Below the pieces are notes generated by a model. That model ran no database searches and was not told where the DNA came from. It worked only from the letters and a program-made list of their open reading frames with translations. Of a stretch of 13,696 bases of DNA, positions 6,903 through 12,718 are shown piece after piece. The position numbers and the translations under genes are program-made. This stretch comes from JBIOWF01 sp044868295 (GTDB taxonomy: Bacteria > Actinomycetota > Actinomycetes > Streptosporangiales > Streptosporangiaceae). The stretch is from positions 1 to 13,696 of the forward strand of contig JBIOWF010000239.1 of NCBI GenBank assembly GCA_044868295.1, given 5' to 3'. Position 1 is the stretch's first letter. The number at the start of each line of letters is the position of its first letter.

Positions 6903-6918
6903 GGCCGGGGATTCCAAC
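6880..6918 (-). mobile_element. Orphan IS200/IS605-type right end (omega-RNA-like hairpin) remnant
   Basis: Read on the minus strand the segment runs GTTGGAATCCCC, then GGC-CTCA-GCC, then GTGGGGAGGATGCCAAC. Outer arms GTTGG/CCAAC pair, CCCC pairs with GGGG and GGC with GCC, leaving a GT bulge and a CTCA loop. This GAATC / hairpin / GAGG / CAA layout is what I know from the terminal hairpin of TnpB-associated right ends (in ISDra2, GAATC then hairpin then GAGGTTCAA). No tnpA or tnpB is present; at most about 30 bp more on the right could belong to it. The element end overlaps the last codons and stop of the CbiET gene. It may now serve as the terminator between the convergent CbiET and kinase genes. 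Confidence 0.6.
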
Positions 6919-6950
6919 TGCCACCATCCGGACGACCATGTCCACTGAAT

Positions 6951-7880
6951 CTACATTGTAAAGGCCCTCGACGGGAGGTCGTGGCCCCGCCTGCCGGGTG
7001 GAGCCGCCGATATTCCCTCACGCCGCAGCAGGTCGGTGAGGAGCTGGGTCGCACCCTCACCGGTCAGCCGCCGGGCCGGATCGCGCAGCAGCAGGCCCTC
7101 CAGCACCGGCTGCAACGGCCCGGCCTCGCGAGGCGGGTCCGGCTTGCGCGTCAGCGCCATCCCGAGCACCGCCAGGGATCCTGTGCCCGGGTAGGGCGGG
7201 CGGCCCTCCACCGCGCAGTACAGCGTGGCGCCGAACGACCACAGATCCGAGGCGGGAGTGGGCTTTTCGCCCCGCATCCGTTCCGGCGCGAGATAGGCCG
7301 CCGATCGGATGATCGGCAGCGTGGAGCTTCCCGTCTCTTTCTCGAGGGCGGCGATCCCGAAGTCGGTCAGCACCACCCGGTCCTCGGTGAGCAGGACGTT
7401 GCTCGGACTGATGTCCCCGTGGACCACTCCCGAATCGTGCGCGTGCCGTACCCCGGCCAGAAGCTGGAATCCCACCCACGCCGACCAGTGCACCGGGAGC
7501 CGTCCCAGATGCCGGACCGTCTCGCCGAGCGTCAGGCCCTGGAGGAACTCGGTGACGATCCAGAGTCGGCCCTTGTCCTCCAGCAGGTCGTGCACAGTGA
7601 TGATCGCGGGATGGCTGAGCCGCGCCGCCGATCGGGCCTCGCGGAGCGCCTGCCGGCGGGTGGCGTCGAGATCGGCCTCGTTGACCCGGTACGGCGGCTG
7701 CACCTCCTTGATCGCCACGTCGCGTTTGAGGCGCAGGTCGTGGGCGTGCCACATGATGCCGCCGCTGTCGCGCCGGAAAGGAGAGAGCAGCCGGTAGCGA
7801 TTGGCCAGCAGCTGTTGTGCACGATCCGTTCCCATGAGCCACCCGTCTGCGCTGCGAACCTGCCCCCTGTCCGGCTCCAT
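6951..7880 (-). CDS. Cytosolic Ser/Thr protein kinase, non-RD type
   Basis: This 309-residue protein is essentially one Hanks-type kinase domain without membrane segment or sensor domain. Visible landmarks are the ATP-binding lysine in VAIK (K58), helix-C glutamate (E81), catalytic HGDISPSN (H154, D156, N161), DFG (173-175), APE (198-200) and D212. Two features are odd: the glycine loop reads PFRRDSGGIMW rather than GxGxxG, and the catalytic loop has HGD instead of HRD. All strictly catalytic residues remain, so activity is likely. The start is uncertain: ATG 7880 lacks a clear ribosome site; ATG 7835 (MGTDRAQQ) has a weak GGGTGG. The gene is divergent from pup across 436 bp and convergent with CbiET. 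Its substrate is unknown. Confidence 0.88.
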   Translation of the reverse strand: MEPDRGQVRSADGWLMGTDRAQQLLANRYRLLSPFRRDSGGIMWHAHDLRLKRDVAIKEVQPPYRVNEADLDATRRQALREARSAARLSHPAIITVHDLLEDKGRLWIVTEFLQGLTLGETVRHLGRLPVHWSAWVGFQLLAGVRHAHDSGVVHGDISPSNVLLTEDRVVLTDFGIAALEKETGSSTLPIIRSAAYLAPERMRGEKPTPASDLWSFGATLYCAVEGRPPYPGTGSLAVLGMALTRKPDPPREAGPLQPVLEGLLLRDPARRLTGEGATQLLTDLLRREGISAAPPGRRGHDLPSRAFTM

Positions 7881-8173
7881 ACAGCGGTCTTGAACGCTGC
7901 ACGAGTGGGCGGCGATTGCGAGTGCTTATGCGTGTGTGTACATAACGATCCGATCTACAGGAGATTGATCCCGAGGATCATAGTCCCTTCGCCAGGGCCA
8001 GTCGCATCCACCCTGGTGAGCCGGATGCGTCCACTTGACGTGGTGCCGGACCGCCGGACGATCAAGGCGAGGGCGGACACGGTGACGGGCGGCGGTCAGG
8101 CGATGCTTCGCCCGTGGGAATGGTGGGTCAGCCGCAGGTCAGCGGTGTTCCGGCGGCCCACACGGGCCGATCG

Positions 8174-8209
8174 GGTCCCTGGACGGTTCTACTATCGGGC
8201 GCAGGGACC
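8174..8209. promoter_or_regulatory. Inverted repeat flanking a TACTAT -10-like box, upstream of pup
   Basis: GGTCCCTG (8174-8181) and CAGGGACC (8202-8209) form a perfect 8-bp inverted repeat with a 20-bp spacer. Within the spacer TACTAT (8190-8195) fits a TANNNT -10 box for plus-strand transcription towards pup, though no good -35 is seen at 17-18 bp. Half-sites about 28 bp centre to centre around a -10 box would suit a dimeric repressor or activator. The distance to the pup start is about 120 bp. Confidence 0.35.
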
Positions 8210-8281
8210 ACCCCTCTGAGCTGCGGTCGGAAAGATCACAGGAAGTTCCGCGCGAATTGTCGCCCGGTTCGGGGAAGATAT

Positions 8282-8299
8282 GGGGGAGAGAGGTCCCCC
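8282..8299 (+). promoter_or_regulatory. Hairpin in the pup leader next to the ribosome site
   Basis: GGGGGA (8282-8287) pairs with TCCCCC (8294-8299) around a GAGAGG loop. It ends four bases before the strong ribosome site GGAGG (8304-8308), which is eight bases from the pup ATG. The pyrimidine arm could alternatively pair with the ribosome site, so an effect on translation is conceivable but unproven. Confidence 0.35.
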
Positions 8300-8316
8300 G
8301 AGCGGAGGTATCAGAG

Positions 8317-8526
8317 ATGGCGACGAAGGACACCGGCGGTCAGAAGCAGGCGGGCCGCCAGGAGACCGAGGTCGAGGAGACCGAGGCGCAGGCGACACCT
8401 GACGTTCAGGAGCGCCAGGAGAAGCTCACCGACGACGTCGACGCGATTCTGGACGAAATCGACGAAGTTCTCGAAGAGAACGCAGAGGAGTTCGTGAGGT
8501 CATATGTACAGAAAGGCGGCCAGTAA
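8317..8526 (+). CDS. pup: Prokaryotic ubiquitin-like protein Pup
   Basis: Pup is the small, mostly disordered protein tag that PafA links to lysines of proteins bound for the Mpa/ARC-proteasome. The 69-residue product is acidic and lacks a folded core. Residues about 30-60 (VQERQEKLTDDVDAILDEID and on) form the coiled-coil helix region recognised by the ATPase, and the C-terminus RSYVQKGGQ shows the diagnostic Gly-Gly-Gln. Because the end is Gln, Dop must first deamidate it to Glu. ATG 8317 is set by GGAGG eight bases upstream; an upstream in-frame start at 8257 would add residues not found in Pup. It is separated from dop by 5.3 kb and is followed after 43 bp by the endonuclease gene, probably in the same transcript. 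Confidence 0.97.
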   Translation: MATKDTGGQKQAGRQETEVEETEAQATPDVQERQEKLTDDVDAILDEIDEVLEENAEEFVRSYVQKGGQ

Positions 8527-8569
8527 GGTACGAAACGGACATCAATTAGGAGGGTATTGAGCGAATTCG

Positions 8570-9550
8570 ATGGAGAATTCGAAGGCTTGCCCGGATTGTG
8601 GCGAGCTCCAACCACTGTCGGCATTCGGACTGAACAAGCGCCAGCCTGACGGTCGGGCCCGCTATTGCAAGGTGTGCTTTCGTCGGAGGTCGACGGCCAG
8701 CTACCGCAAGCGGCAAGCCGAACAGGGCAGGACAGTCCGAGATCGAGTTGAGGCGCCAGAAGGACACAAGTACTGTCCCCAGTGCAATGAGATCAAGTCG
8801 CATTCGGAATTCGGCCGGAATCGCTCGCAAAAGGACGGTCTCGCGGATTACTGCAAGCCTTGCCACAACAAGGTCATGGCGGCGAACAGAATCAAAAAGC
8901 ACGGGAGCGCGCGAAACTTCCATCTCAAGCGGCGGTACGGGATAACGGAAGACGACTTCGATCGCATGCTGCTGGCACAGGGTGGAGTATGCGCGATCTG
9001 CCTCGTCGTGCCAGGCGAGCACGTCGATCATTGCCATGCGAGTGGTCAGGTTCGTGGCATTCTCTGCTTCAACTGTAACAACGGGCTCGGGCACTTCCGG
9101 GACGACGTCCTCATGCTGAGACGTGCGGCCATGTACGCGGACGGCGTCCTGTTCGTGGACGGCAACGCGCTCGGCTCATCGCCGAAGCAAGAGCCCAAGG
9201 TGCATGCGCCGTCGCGCAGCTACCATCTCACCGGCAGGTACGGCATAACCGCGGCGGACGCCGACCGGATGGCGGAGGAGCAGCACGGGCTGTGTGCTCT
9301 GTGCTGGACACGTCCTCCTGAACATGTCGACCACGACCACGACACGGGTGCGGTTCGTTACGCGCTCTGCCTGCCGTGCAACTCGGGTCTCGGGCAGTTC
9401 CGGGACCAGGCCACGCTGCTCGACCGCGCGGCCGACTACGTTCTGGCCGCCAGGGGGGAGATTCCTGGCCTGCTGGAGAACCAGTGGGAGCGGGAGCTCC
9501 GCCGGGTCTACCGGACGGCGGAGTGGGAGTTCGCCTACAGCCACAATTGA
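8570..9550 (+). CDS. Zinc-binding HNH protein with two recombination endonuclease VII domains
   Basis: The 326-residue protein is built from two internal duplications. Two four-cysteine knuckles come first (C7, C10, C33, C36 and C69, C72, C95, C98; offset 62). Two endonuclease VII-type His-Me finger nuclease domains follow: C141, C144, HVDHCH (151-156), C166, C169; and C242, C245, HVDHDH (252-257), C267, C270; offset exactly 101. Each domain begins RYGIT and ends GLGxFRD. T4 endonuclease VII resolves branched DNA such as Holliday junctions; this protein's substrate is unknown. ATG 8570 is the first possible start (in-frame stop at 8558), yet AGGAGGG at 8548-8554 is 15 bases away, unusually far. 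Codons look less GC-rich than in neighbours; both RYGIT segments use the rare ATA. Its place directly after pup points to an association with that locus. Confidence 0.88.
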   Translation: MENSKACPDCGELQPLSAFGLNKRQPDGRARYCKVCFRRRSTASYRKRQAEQGRTVRDRVEAPEGHKYCPQCNEIKSHSEFGRNRSQKDGLADYCKPCHNKVMAANRIKKHGSARNFHLKRRYGITEDDFDRMLLAQGGVCAICLVVPGEHVDHCHASGQVRGILCFNCNNGLGHFRDDVLMLRRAAMYADGVLFVDGNALGSSPKQEPKVHAPSRSYHLTGRYGITAADADRMAEEQHGLCALCWTRPPEHVDHDHDTGAVRYALCLPCNSGLGQFRDQATLLDRAADYVLAARGEIPGLLENQWERELRRVYRTAEWEFAYSHN

Positions 9551-9573
9551 CCTACGCCCATTGACCTACCCCC
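9546..9573. repeat. 14-bp tandem duplication forming the endonuclease / mannosidase junction
   Basis: ATTGACCTACGCCC (9546-9559) is followed directly by ATTGACCTACCCCC (9560-9573), one mismatch. The first copy supplies the endonuclease TGA stop (9548-9550); the second supplies the opposing mannosidase TAG stop (9566-9568 on the minus strand). The whole space between the two convergent genes is this repeat, and no terminator hairpin is seen. Confidence 0.7.
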
Positions 9574-12500
9574 GCAACTGAACGGTAGCGATCTCGAAGG
9601 GGCGCAGCGGGAGCCGTACTGACCCGTCTGAGACCTCCAGTGGGGCGGCGGGGGAGCCGAACGCGTCCGCGCGGCGCGCGGCGGTGAAGTCCCCGTGGAC
9701 GACGGCCTCGGTGGCCACCGGATGCTCGGCCACCAGTCTGACCTCCAGCCATCCGTCCCTCTCCCGCAGCGCGGCCATCATCACGCCATCGCCGGATATG
9801 GCGATCTCAGATTCCGGCCTGAGAACGCGTGACATCGCCGTTCCTCCCCGCGTGTATTCCGCGGCGGTTTCTGTGGCGGTTTCTGTGGCCTCAGTGGCTC
9901 CTCGTGTGAGCGGCGCGACGGTTCGTGCCTCCACGGCGGCTTGTGTGGGCGGCGCGGCGGTTCGTGTGTCCTGAGTTGCTTGTGTGGGTGGGGCGACGGT
10001 TCCTGTGTCCGGGGCCGCTGGTGCGGGCTCCGGGACGGCCGGTTCCGCTCCCGGAACGGCGAGCAGGTCGTGGCGGTATTCCTCCGCGAGGCGCGGCAGC
10101 CCCGCCTCATGCCAGCTCCCCGCGAAGGGCAGCACGGCGAAGCGCGTTGAGTGCGGGCCCTGGCACTGGGCGGCCGGAGTCGCGTGCTGTGGCCCCGCGG
10201 GCTCGTCGCGGTGGGCGTTCCGGTCGCGCGACAGATATCCCACAGATCGGACCAGCGTGAGCGCCAGCTCGGGCTCCGGCGCGTTGATCAGCTCGTATTC
10301 GGTGACGTGATCCAGCAGTACGGCCAGGCCGCCCGCGGCGACGAAGGACTCCGCGGGGAAGGTGGGAACGGGCTCCTCTCCGCAGCCGCCCTCGGCCGTG
10401 AGCCCCCGCCGGACGACGGCGAGCTGGCCTTCGGCGAAGGACTCCGTCGCCTCGTGCGGCAGCGGAGCGTGCCACCGGATCCGGTGGTCCCGGCAGCGGA
10501 CATCGAATCTCAGCTCGCACCGCACGAAAGGCTCACCCGCGCGCAACTCCACCCGAGTGGTCACCAGGGTGTTGACAGTCGCCGACCCGAACCCGGACCC
10601 GGACCCCGGCCCCCACTCCGGCTTCGACCCTGACTCCCAATCTGGCCCCGACTCCCACTCGGGCTCCGGCTCCGGCCCTGACTCCCGCTCCCACTTCGGC
10701 TCCGGCCCTGCTTCCCACTCCGGCTCTGCGAGGGGACTGCGCGCGGTGACGCTCACCGATCCCGGCGACGTTTCGGCGGGCGCGCTCGCGGGACTCGGGG
10801 CGGCGTCCCGCGCCTCGGGCCATCCCGCCGGTACGGCGTCCCCGGGCCACTCGGCCGGTACGGCTTCCGCGGGCCATTCGTACATCCGGGAGATCTCGAG
10901 CACGGAGACGAGAGGACCCGAGAAGATCTCCTCGACCTTCACGAAGGAAGGGCCGTCCACAAGGCGATCCGCCGGCGGGGGAGCGTAGTTGTAGGTGTCG
11001 CCTGCATCGCCCGCATGGGCGATCCGGCCGATCCCATGGATTTCGACCCCGCCCCGGCCGCGCAGCGACAGGGTTCCGTCGTCGGCCACGGTGACCCGCA
11101 GCAGGCCGTTGTCGAGCGTTCCCTCGGGCGCCGTGAGAGCGGCCGCCGCCTCCGGCGTGCGGGTCAGCGGCACCTGGCCGCGGGCGGCCCGCGCGGTGAG
11201 GACGGATCGGCCGAGGGGCGGGACCGTGACCTGAGCCGCGACGGTGACGACCGGCTCGGCGAGCGTGCGAACCCGCCAGGGGCCGGGGCCGGCTTCGAGA
11301 ATCGCCTCGCGGAGGTCCTCGTAGGCGAAACCGCCCGACGCGTGGCGGCTCACCACGATCGTGAACAGGCCGTCCTCGACGGTCCAGGAGACGATCTCGT
11401 GGCCGGACAGCTCCCGCTCGTGGGTCCGGCCGAGGAGCCGCGTCAGGTCGTCCATCAGGGTCTCGTCGAGAAGCGTGGGGGCGTGGTCGAGCCGCTGGAC
11501 CGGCACCCCGGCTCCCGAGGAGGTGACGAGGTGCGCGCGGTTCTCGGGCAGGTCGGCCGGCACGATCGCGGTCCTCTCGAACGGCGACGGGTTGACGACC
11601 ACGACGGAGTCCTTCGAGGCCGAGGTGGCGAGCGAGGCGCTCACCAGGTCGACCACGGCCTGGCCCATCTGCTCGGCCTCGGCGATCCGGGCCGACACCT
11701 GGTGGGCGGTCTCGTCGGCGCCGCATCCGGTGATCGAGTCGTGCCCGGAGCAGGCGATGACGCGCCGCCACGCCATGTCGAGCAGCCGCGCGGAGGCCGT
11801 GCGATCCGCCAGCCAGAGCGTGGACAGCGGCTCGGCGTAGCGTGCGATGACGCGCTCGGCGCGGGCCATGGCCCGCTTGAGGGGGATCCGGGCGGAGACG
11901 ACCCCCGGCAGGATGTTGGCCCGGGCATGCGACCGCAGCTCGCCGCGCACCTCCGGAAGGCCGTCCAGGTGATCCTCGTCCGGCGGGACGGCCGTCGCCA
12001 GGTACTCGCCCAGGGTCGCGATCCGCAGCCCGGCCGCGGTGATCTCAGGGGCGGGCGCCGAGTGGTCCGCGCCGTACATCGCGAGCATGGGACCCTCGGG
12101 CCGCCAGGGGCGCATCCCGGCGGTGAAGGCGGCGACCCGGTCGGGCATGCCCTCCGGGGGGCCGCCGAACAGGGCGGCGGCGTTGCCGTACCCGCCGGGG
12201 AGGTACTGGGTCCTGATCGTGGTGCCGTCGGCTCCGGTCCAGGCGAAGGCGTCCCGGCCGACTTCGGCGGGCACGCCCCGCCACAGGCAGGCGTGCCGGA
12301 GCCCGGCGAGGGACAGGATCTGCGGCATCTGGGCGCAGTGCCCGAACTGGTCGGGCAGGTAGCCGACGCGCATGACGCCGCCGAGGTCGAGCGAGCCGCG
12401 CATGCCGTACTCGAGGTTGCGGATCAGGGTTTCGCCCGAGCAGAGGAACTCGTCGGCGAGGATCAGCCAGGGGCCGATGGCCAGCCGGCCTTCCGCGGCT

Positions 12501-12718
12501 GATCGGGCGATGTCGGCCCGGCGCTCCGGCCGGATCTCCAGGTAGTCCTCCACCGCGGCGAGCTGCCCGTCCATCGTGAACCGGAACAGAGGGTCGTCGT
12601 CCATCGCGGCGAGGACGTCGTCGAGCACGCGGACGAGGCCCATCCGGAGCCGCTGGAAGGGCAGGTACCACTCGCGGTCCCAGTGCGTGTGCGGCACGAC
12701 GACGATGTCAGAGCTCAC
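9566..12718 (-). CDS. Glycoside hydrolase family 38 alpha-mannosidase
   Basis: The 1050-residue enzyme is a retaining, zinc-dependent alpha-mannosidase without signal peptide, so probably cytosolic. The catalytic domain starts at once with VVPHTHWDREW; by comparison with Golgi mannosidase II the zinc ligands are H12, D14, D123 and H326, with D123 (LPDQFGH) the nucleophile and H326 in GHDSITG. A three-helix middle domain and a long beta-sandwich region from about 365 complete the GH38 pattern. Two low-complexity insertions interrupt the C-terminal half: residues about 613-712 (Trp/Pro/Glu/Ser repeats) and 889-965 (Ala/Thr/Pro repeats). The GTG start at 12718 is set by GAGGAGG six bases upstream and overlaps the oxidoreductase stop by 11 bases, indicating translational coupling. 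An upstream start at 12823 would overlap that gene by over 100 bases and is rejected. Natural substrate unknown. Confidence 0.92.
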   Translation of the reverse strand: MSSDIVVVPHTHWDREWYLPFQRLRMGLVRVLDDVLAAMDDDPLFRFTMDGQLAAVEDYLEIRPERRADIARSAAEGRLAIGPWLILADEFLCSGETLIRNLEYGMRGSLDLGGVMRVGYLPDQFGHCAQMPQILSLAGLRHACLWRGVPAEVGRDAFAWTGADGTTIRTQYLPGGYGNAAALFGGPPEGMPDRVAAFTAGMRPWRPEGPMLAMYGADHSAPAPEITAAGLRIATLGEYLATAVPPDEDHLDGLPEVRGELRSHARANILPGVVSARIPLKRAMARAERVIARYAEPLSTLWLADRTASARLLDMAWRRVIACSGHDSITGCGADETAHQVSARIAEAEQMGQAVVDLVSASLATSASKDSVVVVNPSPFERTAIVPADLPENRAHLVTSSGAGVPVQRLDHAPTLLDETLMDDLTRLLGRTHERELSGHEIVSWTVEDGLFTIVVSRHASGGFAYEDLREAILEAGPGPWRVRTLAEPVVTVAAQVTVPPLGRSVLTARAARGQVPLTRTPEAAAALTAPEGTLDNGLLRVTVADDGTLSLRGRGGVEIHGIGRIAHAGDAGDTYNYAPPPADRLVDGPSFVKVEEIFSGPLVSVLEISRMYEWPAEAVPAEWPGDAVPAGWPEARDAAPSPASAPAETSPGSVSVTARSPLAEPEWEAGPEPKWERESGPEPEPEWESGPDWESGSKPEWGPGSGSGFGSATVNTLVTTRVELRAGEPFVRCELRFDVRCRDHRIRWHAPLPHEATESFAEGQLAVVRRGLTAEGGCGEEPVPTFPAESFVAAGGLAVLLDHVTEYELINAPEPELALTLVRSVGYLSRDRNAHRDEPAGPQHATPAAQCQGPHSTRFAVLPFAGSWHEAGLPRLAEEYRHDLLAVPGAEPAVPEPAPAAPDTGTVAPPTQATQDTRTAAPPTQAAVEARTVAPLTRGATEATETATETAAEYTRGGTAMSRVLRPESEIAISGDGVMMAALRERDGWLEVRLVAEHPVATEAVVHGDFTAARRADAFGSPAAPLEVSDGSVRLPLRPFEIATVQLRG
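9824..10054 (-). repeat. Low-complexity insertion 2 in the mannosidase
   Basis: This stretch encodes residues about 889-965, rich in Ala, Thr, Pro and Glu, with reiterated units such as APPTQA and TETATE. At DNA level the 12-mer GGCGGTTTCTGT is perfectly duplicated at 9863-9874 and 9875-9886. It looks like slippage-driven growth of a surface loop inside the C-terminal beta region. Confidence 0.65.
10583..10882 (-). repeat. Low-complexity insertion 1 in the mannosidase
   Basis: Residues about 613-712 first repeat a WPAEAVPAEWPGDAVPAGWP pattern, then a run of E/S/G/P/W units such as EPEWE, SGPEPEPEWES, GPDWES and KPEWGPGS. The DNA shows the matching repeat of CCACTCCGGCT-like blocks. Conserved beta-domain sequence resumes at ATVNTLVTTRVELRAGEPF, so the insertion sits inside a domain, not between domains. 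Confidence 0.65.

Larger units (their letters stand above)
7881..8316. other. Divergent kinase-pup intergenic region
   Basis: This 436-bp region separates the divergent kinase and pup genes and should hold both promoters. I see an inverted repeat TGATCC-CGA-GGATCA (7966-7980), a larger one at 8174-8209, and a leader hairpin at 8282-8299. A weak plus-strand promoter-like pair, TTGCGA (7916-7921) and TACATA (7939-7944) with a 17-bp gap, is also present but far from pup. No gene inside the region can be supported. Confidence 0.5.

Noticed and set aside
6963..6986. GGCC..CGAC/GTCG..GGCC hairpin near the kinase 3' end as a transposon left end or terminator
   Set aside because: It lies within the kinase coding sequence, has mismatches, and nothing ties it to the right-end remnant at 6880-6918.
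6981..8219. Long plus-strand open frame opposite the kinase, and its tail as a possible small gene (8103-8219, MLRPWEWWVSRR...)
   Set aside because: It is the antisense of the kinase for most of its length and shows no domain. The Trp/Arg-rich tail is open only because the GC-rich frame continues, and no good ribosome site precedes ATG 8103.
8257..8316. Upstream extension of pup from 8257
   Set aside because: The added residues do not resemble Pup, and the strong ribosome site at 8304-8308 fixes the start at 8317.
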